NCBI GenBank assembly: GCA_039566865.1
Contig: CM076947.1
Location: forward strand, 8,749,501 to 8,813,500
Length of the DNA: 64,000 bases
Reading direction: 5' to 3'
From: Aurelia coerulea
Lineage: Eukaryota > Cnidaria > Scyphozoa > Semaeostomeae > Ulmaridae
Each line of letters opens with the position of its first letter. The stretch's first letter is position 1. The position numbers and the translations under genes are program-made. Below the pieces are notes generated by a model that saw only the letters and a list, made by a program, of their open reading frames with translations, was not told the origin of the DNA and did no database searches. Positions 30,711-40,949 of this stretch are shown here, piece after piece.

Positions 30711-33700
30711 ATGACATCTCGTGCAAAAAATCAACCTGACAACACGACAAATTGCGTTTCCTGTCCAACCTGCGACAAAACTATTTCGGACTTTACAGAT
30801 TCCTCGATATGTTGTGATGTGTGTGGTCTCTGGATTCATTTCAAATGCAGTGGACTGTCAAAAAAACAGTTTCTACAACTGGGAAGTGATAACTCCCAGT
30901 GGTTTTGCAAACAATGTGCTAATGAAGCATATCCTTTTCACGGTCTTGATAATCAAAAGTTTCGTAATCTCGTTTGTGAGTCACAGGTCAGATTTAATGA
31001 GCCTCCGTTGGATTTTGTCAAAAAGCTGTCATTCAAAACCACATGCTCCGTGTGTAACAGGAGGGTAATTAATCCGTCTAAAGGCCTTCCATGCCACCAT
31101 TGTCAAAGCTTTATCCACAAAAAGTGTTGCCGCCTCCCAAACTGGCAATCTCACGACATCCGCGCGATATTAAAGAATTGGTACTGTTCATCTTGCTGTG
31201 AAAAACGTTTCCCATTTAACTCTTTAAATGATTTTGAATTAATTGCTGAGGGATTTAATTCTAATGAAACGTGTCCATGTACTACTGTTACACACGAGCT
31301 AAATGAATTAGAACTCACCCAAACAATTTCAGAGCTTGACTTTAATAGACTTGAACTAAACGACGCTCATCCTAACTCAAATAATGACATCGATGAAAAT
31401 GTGAATCTCAAGTGCAACTTTAAATACTACTCGACGCATGAATTTCATAAATTGCAAAGTGAATTAAAAGCATTTAAACACATACCTTTTAGTCTGATAC
31501 ACACAAACATTTGCTCAGTAAATAAAAACATAAATAATTTAGAAATCCTTCAAACAACACTCGGACATAACTTCGACGTTATAGCTCTTTCAGAAACTTG
31601 GATCACAAAAGAAAATGAATCTACAACTAAAAACCTGCATTTAACTGGCTATCAGAAATATCATGGTACTACTGGTAATAGTCTAAAAGGTGGTTGTGGT
31701 TTCCTTGTCTCCGAAGGTATTACCTTCATACCTAGAGAAGACCTAGACTACTCCTTTGTAGGGAAAGATTGTGAATTTGAAGCAAACTGGATTGAAATTA
31801 CCACTTCGTCAAAATCAAGTTACGTGATAGGCGTAATATATCGTCATCCAAGAAAAAAACAAGAGGATAAATTTATTGACTACCTAACCAACACGGTCCT
31901 ACGAAAGATCAGAAAAGAAAATAAAACCGTATTCATCACTGGTGACTTTAACATTAACCTGCTTCAGTATGACACAGACACATATACAGACAACTTCTTA
32001 AATCTGTTACTTTCAAATTTTTTCCAACCTCACATAATTCAGCCTTCTAAAATTGTAAGTAACCATAAACCTACATTAATTGATAATATTTTTCTTAATT
32101 CAATATAATTTAATACTTTTAGCGGAATTCTGACCTCCACAATTACAGATCACATGCCTAACTTCATTTTCTGTCAAAACTTAAATGTCAGATCATCCAA
32201 GGGTGCGAAAAGCTTCTATCGTGACTACAGTAACTTCAATGCTGACTCATACATCTGCGATCTGAGAAAAGTAGACCTCGTTAATATGATAAATGCTGAA
32301 AATAATCCAGATGAAAAGTTCAATGTTTTTCAAGAATCACTATTAGATATAATTAATAAACATGTCCCATTAAAGAAAATCTCTAGGAAAATGCATAAAA
32401 CAAAAAATAAACCCTGGATCACAACTGGTATTCTTAATTCAATTTCAATGAAAAATAGATATTATTCTAAATTTCTGAAGACCAAAGACCCTACATGGTA
32501 CAAAAAAATATAAAGGATAAAGAGACCTGCTAAATCATTTGATAAGAAAAAGCAAAAAGATGTACTACACATCCTACTTCGACAAATTCAAAAACAATTC
32601 GAAAAAAGTTTGGTCTGGTATCAATGATATTATTCAAAAACAAAAAAAGAGTTCACAGGACTTTTGCCTTCTAATTAATGGTAAATTGACTACTGATAAA
32701 AAATCATAGCAAACCATTTCAACGAATATTTCACAACAGTAGCGCAAAAGCTAGTTGACAAATTGAAACCTGCTACGAAGCACTTTAAAGATTATCTTGA
32801 AACACCAAACACAAAAAGCTTTTTTATTCACCCAATTACACCGCAAGAAATCAATGACTTAACCCTATTTTAACCGGGGGGGGGCGTTTTTCGCCCCCCC
32901 CTATCGGATTTTTTTTAATAGCTCCCAAACGATGCAACCTACAATGCTGAAACTTCTTGACTTTTCCTAAAATTTAGTTGGCAATCAGAAAATAGAAATT
33001 TCAATACCTATTGTTTGACCACGTGACCACCACATGCCCATATTTGGAGAGTGGTCACAAAGAAATTCTTTAAAACGGCTCTAATTTCTTCCTTTGTTAC
33101 TAAATCTCAACAATATATATACCATTCGATTCATCTCGATGAGTACTTTCATTTGATATATAATTTATTCATATTTGCTGACATCAGCAGTTTATTATTT
33201 CTATGACGTCATCAATCTTTATGACGTCATATTCCTAATGAATGAGTAATTTTTCATACAAAACTGATGGAATTACCTCAAATAACGATGAAGGTACTTG
33301 ATTTCACCAATAATATGCGAAATTAATGGTTTTAAATCATAATTATTGAGCTAACAATTTTGCATTGAATCAAATTTTCATTATTTAATTAGTTAATTTA
33401 TTAGAAACCATAAATATCCGTACGAAACCATATGAAACTACAAATTAATGATACCAAGCAGGTATTTGGATGGTTTTTTGCCAATTTTATCTGGCTATTT
33501 GCTAATAATGGGCCCTTTTCTGCAAATAGCTCGATTTTCTCAAAATTTGCATTGTTTTTGGTTGCCTAGCAACCAATCACGTGACTACTGATTGATTGAT
33601 GCTATTTTTAGATTCTCCATTGTTCAATTATGACACAATGCAAGTTTCATTGGCATAGCTCTTACACTTGCGGAGAAAAACAGGGGGGGCGAAAAACGCC

Positions 33701-35256
33701 CCCCCCGGTAGAAAATCACTTTTTTTTTACCCGGTTAAAATAGGGTTAATTGCCAATCTTGATGAAACTAAAGCCAATGGTTCGTACGATATACCAGTAA
33801 AACTCGTAAAACTGGCAAGGCACACAATTTCATTGCCTGTTTCTTTAATAGCTAACTCTTCATTTGAAAATAGAATTTTCCCTCAGAAACTGAAATTTGC
33901 AAAGGTAACTCCAATACACAAGGGCAAATCAAAACTCGAATTTACTAACTATCGGCCCATTTCAATATTACCATTATTTAGCAAGCTCCTAGAAAAGGCC
34001 ATACATTCGCGTATGATAAAATTTCTAGACAAACATAAAATACTTTTCAAACATCAGTTTGGATTCCAAAAAAACAAATCAACAACATTGGCGATTCTAG
34101 ATCTCTACACAAAGTTAGTTGAAAATATTGAAGGAAAACGTTTTTCATGTTGTATTTTCCTAGACTTCTCTAAAGCCTTCGATACAGTTAATCACAAAAT
34201 TCTATTAGATAAGCTGGAACATTACGGAATAAGAGGTATCGCTCATTCGTGGTTTAAATCTTACCTTACAGAAAGAAAGCAAACTGTTTCAGTAAATGGT
34301 GAAACGGCAAAAGATCTTTATATTAACTGTGGAGTCCCACAAGGAAGCGTTTTAGGCCCACTACTCTTCTTGCTATATATCAATGATATCTACGTTTCCT
34401 CACAAAAACTGGATTTTCACCTCTTTGCTGATGACACTAGTCTTCTTTTTTCAAGCAAAAATTTACAAACCTTGGAGCAAACAGTAAACTCAGAATTGAA
34501 AAATATTTCTGATTGGCTATTGGCTAACAAACTTTCCTTAAATGTATCAAAATCCAATTTTCTGATTATAAATCCACATCAAAGAAAGATTGATAAACCA
34601 ATTGTTCTTAAGATTGATAATGAAAAACTTGAACAAAAAGATTACACTAAATACCTTGGCGTAATCATAGATAAACAATTAAATTGGAAACAGCATATCA
34701 AGCAACTAAACATAAAGCTCTCAAAGAGCATTGGCTTACTTTACAAGACAAGACACTTAGTACCCCAAAACACCCTATGCATGCTCTATAATTCATTTAT
34801 TCAGTCTCACATACTTTATGGCATACTAAACTGGGGTAGTGCTTATAAAACTAATCTGGAACCATTGAAATGTAGTCTTCGTAAAGCAGTTAGGGTAATT
34901 GATTTTGCTAAATACCAAGCTCATAGTGAACCACTGTTCAAAAAATATAATCTGCTTAATTTTGATAACATGTATAAACTTGAAGTGGCTAAATTCATGT
35001 TTGATATTTATCATAAAAACAGTAGTGACATTTTCAATGACTTGTTTATCAAAACAAATTTACGTCATCATCACATGACAAGGCAATCCTCAAATGACAA
35101 CTTCTCTCTCCCCCTGGTATCCACAAAGTACAAACAAAGGTCAATTATTTATGAAGGAGTCAAAATTTGGAATTCTCTGCCATTGCGCATAAAAAGTTAC
35201 AAAATAAGCCATCCTTCACAAAAAAGCTGAAAAACTACTTTTTAGAGTCGAATTGA
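30711..35256 (+). pseudogene. LINE ORF2: two PHD-like fingers, AP endonuclease, reverse transcriptase
   Basis: The start is the ATG at 30711. Two Cys-rich PHD-like fingers come first (CPTCDKTISDF to WFCKQC; CSVCNRRVINPSKGLPCHHC to WYCSSC). The endonuclease follows: SLIHTNICSVNKNINNLEIL, FDVIALSETWIT, VIGVIYRHPR, TGDFNIN and ITDHMPNF. A TAA lies at about 32106 and a frameshift near 32510. The 883-bp MITE splits EIND from the next codons. RT motifs are TNYRPISILPLFSKLLEKAI, CCIFLDFSKAFDTVNH, GVPQGSVLGPLLFLLYINDI and the catalytic FADDTSLLF. A late shift near 35205 precedes the stop at 35254-35256. It would reverse transcribe its own RNA at nicked target DNA. Only a few breaks, so fairly recent. 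Confidence 0.9.
32863..33745. mobile_element. piggyBac-type MITE in LINE ORF2 (TTAA duplication)
   Basis: 883 bp. Left end CCCTATTTTAACCGGGGGGG then GCGTTTTTCGCCCCCCC; the right end is the complement. TTAA lies on both sides (32859-32862, 33746-33749). A TTAA target with CCC-starting ends is the piggyBac signature. It separates LINE codons that would be contiguous without it. Internal sequence is AT-rich and non-coding; the ORF that starts inside its right end is only LINE sequence read through the junction. Confidence 0.88.
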
Positions 35257-35743
35257 CTAATTTATTTTTCGAACTTTATTATAAACTTATATCATCATCA
35301 TGCACCGCACTACCGTTGAACACTACTAACAATACTAACCTACTAATATTTTCTTATTCTTATTCGTATTGTTACAGTTTCTAAACCTTCTTTTCGTTTA
35401 CAAAAGAAAAAATGTACGCTTTCTACACACGCCAAATCAGGCATATGGCCTAGATAGCTCCTTGTGAGTTCTTTCCATATGTCCGGCAGCAAATTTTATT
35501 GAACTGTATATCCATTGTATGTCATTTTTTATATGTATCTTAATTAGCGGTTCTTTTATCTAACACAATGTACTAAGTTTATTGCTGTGAATGAAAAGTT
35601 TCAGTTTCAGTAGGTCCAATACTATGGACCGTACCGAGAGAAGGAGGAGGAGAAATAGGAGGGAGGAATAACTTGAGGATGTCGAGGATAGAAGAAGTGA
35701 GAAGCAGATATCAGAGGCATATAACTCAAAGATTTTGAGTTGA

Positions 35744-36319
35744 AAGGAGCGTTACAAGTCCTTATACAAGAATTCAAAGAAGGACGTCTCGGACGCCGCC
35801 AAACTCTCCAGCGGGTGAGTCATCCTCCTACAATTTTTAATCTTCCTCAATTTAAAAAGATTTTTTCCTTAATTTAAAAAATTTTTTCGATAACTTTTAA
35901 GGAACTCAAGAGGACATCCCTCACTTCTCTTTTAGCCAGCGTATCAACTGAGTTGGAAGTTGGAGAGGAGGCGGCAACCGCTAGAAGGATAGCGGCTGTA
36001 GAGGCGCCTAAAATCAAAGAAGCTCGATGTAGAAAGAGTCTTAGGTTGACAGCTGAGGAGGTATTCAGAGATGAAGAACGTTGCGCCATTTGTTTGGAAA
36101 GGGAGGTAGAGCCTGTGATGCAAATGTGTCAAAGGTGTGGTGGGGCCCTCCATTCCCATTGCAGGCTGGTTGGTTCAGCATCGCGCCCACACTTGTCCTC
36201 ACTGCAGGTGTCCCCTCTATCCCCGCGAGCTGCAGGCAATCGCTGTAGTGTCCCTCTTACAGGTAGGGAATACTGCAGAGGTTGCCACACAGGCCGAGGA
36301 TGAGAAACCTGCAGTGTAG
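35744..36319 (+). pseudogene. RING-finger protein, at least two exons, frameshifted in the RING
   Basis: Exon A ends GRLGRRQTLQR at donor CAGCGG|GTGAGT (35814/35815). After an 87-bp intron with acceptor TTTTAAG|GAACTC, exon B opens at 35902 in the same frame (ELKRTSLTSLLASVSTELEV). A helical Ala/Glu-rich stretch leads into the RING: ERCAICLE, CQRCGGALHSHC, and, one base out of frame, GWLVQHRAHTCPHCRCPLYP. The single-base shift at about 36165 lies between the zinc ligands. The reading stops at 36317-36319. RING fingers are usually E3 ubiquitin ligases. A tiny intron could also explain the shift, but none with good sites is visible. It lies beside a Bcl-2-like gene; a viral origin is considered under findings. 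Confidence 0.5.
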
Positions 36320-36366
36320 ACATTCGGTGTGATGACGGACCCCCTCCCTACGATGGAGTTAACCAT

Positions 36367-36798
36367 TTGGGTAGAGTGGGAGGTCTCACCTCTAACGGAG
36401 AGGGAGACACCTTCATGTCTCCTGTCAGAGTGCAGACACTACCAAATTCGCCGTGGTGCTATTCATCTGTTAGTCCTTTCAGCTGGATAGCGTCCTTGGT
36501 GGAAAGGGAAGCGTCTAGCAACCCTTCCTCTCCCCTACCTGTGGTATCTGCCATTTCCATTTCACCACTGCAGGTAATCCCAGAGTCGCCTTTACCTCAG
36601 GCTCCAGGATCTGCCATCTCCATTTCTTCCTCCACCTCCACTTCTCCCAGCGCTAGTAGTATAATTCCAGACGTCGACGATGAAGAGGTTTGGAATCGTA
36701 TTGTTAGACGTTTGAGAGAAGCGGGGTGGAGTATGCCTCCTTTTAATCCTAGTTCTCCACCTCTCTTCTTTTCCCCTCATACACCTCCACATCCATAA
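36367..36798 (+). CDS. Ser/Pro-rich ORF downstream of the RING, possibly its C-terminal part
   Basis: 143-codon open frame with Ser/Pro-rich low complexity (SAISISSSTSTSPSASS) and a charged helix (VDDEEVWNRIVRRLREAGWS), ending in PHTPPHP. It could be a further exon of the RING gene, since a CAG|GTAGGG donor-like site lies at about 36263. No domain recognised. Confidence 0.35.
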   Translation: MGRVGGLTSNGEGDTFMSPVRVQTLPNSPWCYSSVSPFSWIASLVEREASSNPSSPLPVVSAISISPLQVIPESPLPQAPGSAISISSSTSTSPSASSIIPDVDDEEVWNRIVRRLREAGWSMPPFNPSSPPLFFSPHTPPHP

Positions 36799-36889
36799 CC
36801 GATATGGTTAACTCCATTATCTATTTGTTTGTTTTTCGTTTTATTTGTTTGCTTATCTGTTCATCTAGTCACGCTCAAAACAAAAACTC

Positions 36890-37145
36890 GTATATCTTTG
36901 TGCTAAACCTGCGACAAAGAGCCGTTGGCAACGGTGAAACCCCTGCTTCAAGCAGATAATACAAACATTCCCAACTTTAAGTTGGAAATGTTTGGGGGAC
37001 AGGAAGCCCTGCACTGCCCTGCGTATCTAAGGAAGGAAGCAAAAAATCAAATCAATAAATCAACAAATAAATCAATAAATAAACCAATTAATAAATTTGA
37101 AAAATTAATAAATTTGAAAAATTAATAAATTTGAAAAATTAATAA
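36890..37145. repeat. Retro-insert-like block with (AAAT)n-rich tail
   Basis: A structured segment with a hairpin (AACATTCCCAACTTTAAGTT and GGAAATGTTTGGGGG, about 36963-36997) is followed by about 110 bp of CAATAAAT/TTGAAAAATTAATAAAT repeats. The arrangement resembles a short retroposon with a tail; its family is unknown. Confidence 0.4.
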
Positions 37146-37248
37146 GAACCCATACTCCAATCATCTATTTGTAATCAACAGTCACACTTAGTTAAAAGGT
37201 CACCTTCAGTTCCGCAATATTCGCATACCGTATCACCTCAACAGTTCA

Positions 37249-37596
37249 TCATCCAACCCGCATACTTGTAATCGTAATCGTTGCTCCCGGTTGAATCATC
37301 ATAAATTGAGGTAAGAACCCTCGAATCACATTTAACATTGGCGCCATCTTGTCCATATACTCGTTCCAATCAAGTAAAGTTCCTCTTGGAGTCATCCCTC
37401 TCTTCTTCAAGTGAGGGTTCTCCTTTGAGTTGATGTATATTATCTTCTCATTCACCTTGATGGGAGCGTAAAATTCGAATTCGTTCTGGGGTTCACCATA
37501 ACTGCTTGGGTAGTACTTTCCACCGCTTTGAATGAACATCCCATGAACATTTGAATGAATTAAATTATCTGCACTGTCTTCCCAGCAGAAAATCAT
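37249..37596 (-). CDS. Unknown small protein ORF
   Basis: Not recognised. The first ATG is at 37596 (MIFCWEDSADNLIHSNVHGM), giving about 115 residues with an even, globular composition and a hydrophobic end (MLNVIRGFLPQFMMIQPGAT). The frame is open upstream to 37800 with a K/Q/E-rich low-complexity leader but has no ATG there, so an upstream exon or an ATG start at 37596 are both possible. A TATAAATA motif lies just upstream of that ATG. It is divergent from the Bcl-2-like ORF across the CCAAT-repeat region. Confidence 0.4.
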   Translation of the reverse strand: MIFCWEDSADNLIHSNVHGMFIQSGGKYYPSSYGEPQNEFEFYAPIKVNEKIIYINSKENPHLKKRGMTPRGTLLDWNEYMDKMAPMLNVIRGFLPQFMMIQPGATITITSMRVG

Positions 37597-37780
37597 TCTT
37601 GAGTATTTATAAACATCGTCTTTATCTTCGCTTGCTTGGGTAGCTGTTCTCGCTTGTTGTTCTTGTCTTTTCTTTTTGTTGTTCTTTGCTTTGCTTTCTT
37701 GTTGTTCTTTGCTTGTTGTTCTTGTTGCTTTGCCTCTCACCTCTCCGACCCATCTAGGTAGCAAATCTAAAGTCGCTAAA

Positions 37781-38045
37781 TTTATACAAAATCCAACCAA
37801 TCAGATAGCTGGGAAATTTACACCAAGGAATCAACCAATCAGATGTCTAGAAAATGATGTCATCTTTAAAGTCCACCAATCAGGTAGCTGGGCAATTTAC
37901 ACTAAGGAATCAACCAATCAGATGTCTAGAAAATGATGTCATCTATAAAGTCCACCAATCAGGTAGCTGGGAAATTTTTTACACTAAGGAATCAACCAAT
38001 CAGATAGTTGGAAAATTGACATTCGATTCGAACGCTAGAAAATAT
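37781..38045. promoter_or_regulatory. CCAAT-box repeat region between divergent ORFs
   Basis: Six CCAATCAG motifs (about 37796, 37834, 37875, 37913, 37954, 37994) sit in roughly 79-bp tandem units containing AGCTGGGAAATTTACAC and GATGTCTAGAAAATGATGTC. They are followed by ATTCGATTCGAA. Paired CCAAT boxes bind NF-Y in animal promoters, and repeats of this kind resemble compact enhancer-promoters. It lies between a minus-strand ORF and two plus-strand ORFs and so may drive both directions. Confidence 0.5.
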
Positions 38046-38311
38046 ATTCAAGCAGAGCAGGTTGCTGCAAAACTTCATTCGGGTCGGAGCAAGCTGGCAA
38101 CCAACAAGCAACCAAGCAAGCAGGCAGCATCCAAGCAAGCAACAAGCAAGCAACAATCAAGCAACAAGCAAGCAACAATCAAGCAACAATCAAAGCAAGC
38201 AAAAGAGAAAAATGCATACATCTCAACCAAATACAAGTGTGGAACACATACAAAAGGTAATTCTCAACTGCATACAGAAGCGCATACACATCCTGATAAA
38301 AGATATACCTG

Positions 38312-38788
38312 ATGCTGGAAGACGAGAGGAGGTTAGAGGAAAGCTACCGGAGAGGTACAAGCAAGCACCTGAAGCTCACTCCAGCTCAAAAACATTTCAA
38401 TGAACTCTGCTATGGTATGGAGGGATCGCATGACTTCCTATTCCAATCTATAAAATTCGAAACGATGATTCCAGAATATATCTGCGTCATAATAAGAGAT
38501 GTGGTTGGGGAAGGAATAAACTGGGGAAGGATCATCTCAGCGACTACAGCAATTGCTGTATACATTTGTGACATGATTGGAAAAGAACCAAGCAATACAG
38601 ATGAAGTTGAATACATAATAATGCTGCTCCTACTTCCCTTCAGCTGGCGCGTAACAAAATGGGTAAGGAATCAAAAAGATGAAAATATAAAGAAACTCTT
38701 CGAAACCGCTCCATCAAACCTCCTTGAACATGTTGCAAAATTTACAGAGGATTTATCGTTACTACCAACCTTTAAGAACTGGTTCTAA
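38312..38788 (+). CDS. Bcl-2-like protein (BH1 motif)
   Basis: 158-residue intact ORF from the ATG at 38312. It is mostly predicted helix. The clearest sign is a BH1-like segment at residues 57-86: VVGEGINWGRIISATTAIAV, matching the 'xxDGxNWGRIxxxxxFxxxL' core of Bcl-2 folds. It is preceded by the expected helix (ELCYGMEGSHDFLFQ). A hydrophobic helix follows (EYIIMLLLLPFSWRVTKWV). A BH2 'W' motif is only hinted at (LPTFKNWF, the last residues), and no separate C-terminal anchor follows. Bcl-2 family members control mitochondrial apoptosis; many DNA viruses carry compact copies of similar length. Upstream sequence is rich in CAAGCAA repeats. Host or viral origin is not decided. Confidence 0.55.
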   Translation: MLEDERRLEESYRRGTSKHLKLTPAQKHFNELCYGMEGSHDFLFQSIKFETMIPEYICVIIRDVVGEGINWGRIISATTAIAVYICDMIGKEPSNTDEVEYIIMLLLLPFSWRVTKWVRNQKDENIKKLFETAPSNLLEHVAKFTEDLSLLPTFKNWF

Positions 38789-38795
38789 GAGTTGC

Positions 38796-39236
38796 ATGAC
38801 GTCACCTCAAAGTCTCATACGACATCAACAATCAGTGATAACATTCCATTTACTTTTGTCGTTGACAGTTACATTTCGAACATTTGAACAATTAGAACGT
38901 ATATCGATATTACTCTCATCCACACTCAGTTGCTATGTAAGAAAATTGAAATCAGACGTTGTGGTTCAACTCAAAGATATTCTGAACTTATACGAAGCAC
39001 AAAAAAGAATCCTACCAATATTAGAAGAAGATGTGAAAGAAAAGATATTCAACCTCCATTTTGAACTTGATGATCAAAGCTATTCTTTGTGGGATAGTAC
39101 AGTATTGCTTGCACATCATAAAGAATGTTATTATACCCCCAGCACAGAGCGACAAGCATCTAAAGAAAAACTTAAAGAAGAAACAAGAAAATCCTTACAA
39201 GGATTCACATACATCATGGAACTAATGAACGATTAG
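38796..39236 (+). CDS. Unknown helical ORF directly after the Bcl-2-like gene
   Basis: 146 codons from the ATG at 38796, 7 bases after the previous stop. Reads mostly helical with a hydrophobic first third (TFHLLLSLTVTF) and amphipathic helices (LKDILNLYEAQKRILPILEE, SKEKLKEETRKSLQGFTYIM). No motif recognised. The tight spacing to the Bcl-2-like gene suggests a shared transcript, unusual for animal nuclear genes and more like compact viral genomes. Confidence 0.45.
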   Translation: MTSPQSLIRHQQSVITFHLLLSLTVTFRTFEQLERISILLSSTLSCYVRKLKSDVVVQLKDILNLYEAQKRILPILEEDVKEKIFNLHFELDDQSYSLWDSTVLLAHHKECYYTPSTERQASKEKLKEETRKSLQGFTYIMELMND

Positions 39237-39545
39237 CCCTACCACTCGCAAACTGAGAGAAAGTAGGAGTAGCATCATTTCATGTTCTAGTTCGCGTCAG
39301 CCGTTGTGCCTTTCATCATGAATCTCAGACTACCTCCCCTCTTCCTGCTTGATCAGCTTCCAAGTTGGTGACGTCTCTTCAAAGACTACAAAAAGATCTT
39401 CACATTCAAGGAACTTAAAAACATTCTTAACTCATTGCTCTTACTCTTTGCATTATTTTTAGATGCGTGAAAATCATATTTGCAGTCATCAAATGATTGT
39501 TACCTTCATTGCTTGATATTCTTAAGTTTTATTTGATTATTCCAG
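39237..39545. other. Non-coding spacer
   Basis: No gene or repeat supported between the last small ORF and the tRNA unit. Confidence 0.4.
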
Positions 39546-39549
39546 AATA

Positions 39550-39599
39550 ATGAAAAAGACCCATCTGTAACACGAACAGTGTTCGCACCACAGACGGGT
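39550..39599 (-). ncRNA. 19-bp hairpin and T5 terminator attached 3' to the tRNA
   Basis: On the minus strand the bases straight after the tRNA discriminator form ACCCGUCUGUGGUGCGAAC / GUUCGUGUUACAGAUGGGU. This is a 19-bp stem (some G-U pairs) with a 3-base loop, then UC and a run of five T, the RNA polymerase III stop. A Pol III transcript would therefore carry tRNA plus hairpin. Confidence 0.65.
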
Positions 39600-39672
39600 T
39601 GCTCCAAGAAGGGATCGAACCTTCAACTTTCGCATTATAAGTACAACGCGCTACCAACTGTGCCACTGGAGC
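39600..39672 (-). tRNA. tRNA-Ile (anticodon TAT), no intron
   Basis: 73-nt cloverleaf: acceptor GCTCCAG / TTGGAGC, A-box TGGCACAGTTGGT, anticodon loop CTTATAA (anticodon TAT), B-box GGTTCGATCCC, discriminator A. It resembles animal tRNA-Ile(UAU), but without the intron common in vertebrate copies. CCA is not encoded. It reads AUA codons. Confidence 0.88.
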
Positions 39673-39728
39673 ATGTCTCAATGAGTGGCATTCGATGAAT
39701 ATCATTCAGTAGAACGCATGCGCGTGGT

Positions 39729-39816
39729 GTAAAAGTAAGGATACAAGCACAATAGAGGTTTCCTTGGTAACCGTTGCTTAGTATCCCCTATTGTGCTCGT
39801 ATCCTTACTTTTTTAC
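39729..39816. repeat. 88-bp imperfect inverted repeat upstream of the tRNA
   Basis: Arms GTAAAAGTAAGGATACAAGC and ACAATAG, with complements GTGCTCGTATCCTTACTTTT. The loop is about 30 bases. Could be a tiny MITE. Confidence 0.65.
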
Positions 39817-40344
39817 CTACTTACTGTAATTTCAAAAAGAAAGCAATGAACTTTTCAATTCAAGGGGATAAACAACGTCGTAGCGGAGGAAAATTTATAC
39901 CGCGCGGTGTGTTTGCTCGATTCCTTTCGCGTGATATTTTTAAAAGATGGCTGAGAAGTATTGCCAAACTATAGTCGAAGCAAAAACCTAAAATTAAAAC
40001 AACATTTTCTTGAACAAAACAAAGTGATACTATTTATTTTTCTTCCTTGCGAGAGACCGCGGTACTATTTAAGAAAAAAGGCATGGAACCAAAATAGGGC
40101 AGGGTGAGGCAATGTAATCCGGGTTTAAATTGAGCAAAAACCTCTACCATACTCGCTTTTACGAGGAAGAATATTCGTATATAACAAAACAATTTAAATA
40201 TTCCCATTTTATCTCCCGCAGTTTCACATTACCACATCCTTTCCCTAACCCATCAAATGATCATCTGACAACACAAAATAAACATAATATATAGTTACCA
40301 TGGTCTGGAGAGGAAAATTAGATATACGGAAAAAGATGATCAGT
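39817..40344. other. Non-coding stretch
   Basis: No gene supported; the small ORF at 39774-39974 has no recognisable features. Confidence 0.4.
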
Positions 40345-40580
40345 TCAGTCTTCTGCGCCTTGGTCTATTGTATCTAATTTTTCTTTCAAATCATCCATGG
40401 AGTCAAAAAAGATGAAATCTCCATTTGTCAGTTTTGCAGCAAGCCTGCAGTTGATATCCGCAAACACAAAGTTAATATCAGCGCGCGATTCGTCAATTCG
40501 TCTGCATCCTTCAAAATTCCAAGCCTTTTTCGTGTCAAGTCCAATCGTACCTGCCTTTAACCCATACATGAACTCCTTCC
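40345..40580 (-). pseudogene. LINE ORF1 C-terminal fragment
   Basis: Open frame with RRIDESRADINFVFADINCR, then LAAKLTNGDFIFFDSMDDLK. It aligns by eye with the C-terminal region of the ORF1 copies at 4830-6324 and 53486-54216 (NIGFVFPDVNCRLCAKIGDN). The upstream part of the open frame (to 40674) is hydrophobic and looks unrelated. Confidence 0.6.
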
Positions 40581-40949
40581 CCCATGCACAAGGAAATATC
40601 AAGAAAAACGCACATGCAGAAATGCTGTAGGATATTCCCTTTGCGAGCTTACTTGTTGGGGAGACGAGATACACTTCCCCCGAGGAAGCCCATGTTTCCC
40701 TTGTGCAGTAGGTTAAAGCTCATGCGCAGTAGTGTTTTAGGGTTGAAGCTCTGATGGGCACAAAACTCCTCACTGATATTCAAAACTCCTCATTGATCCT
40801 TCTAGGATAAAAGTGTTCTTCAAACTGAATTAACAGTTTCTCCCTAGCAACAGCCAAAATACTGGTTTCCATGGTAACAAGCCCCAAATGGGCTATATTG
40901 AAATTTTGATAATTACAATAATTGATCAGTCTATTTGCAATTATTTATG
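40581..40949. other. Non-coding stretch
   Basis: Nothing recognised. Confidence 0.35.

Larger units (their letters stand above)
30310..35608 (+). mobile_element. CR1-like LINE, nearly full ORF2, 5'-truncated in ORF1
   Basis: Begins inside ORF1, whose C-terminal domain is at 30313-30624 (MKINFMSNRKKQMAKPIQRK, DVFVNESLTVRNKLLLKQAR, IGWKYVWTRNGTIYARKEK). ORF2 follows at 30711. The 3' UTR ends near 35608 in a duplicated TTTCAG, like CR1 3' termini. A TTAA-flanked MITE interrupts it at 32863-33745. Confidence 0.85.

Noticed and set aside
36129..36165. A 36-bp intron to explain the RING frame change
   Set aside because: Removing it keeps the wrong frame and it is shorter than plausible animal introns.
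39600..39672. tRNA-like sequence as a SINE head
   Set aside because: The cloverleaf is complete, with a normal anticodon loop and no SINE body or tail after it, only a hairpin and T5.
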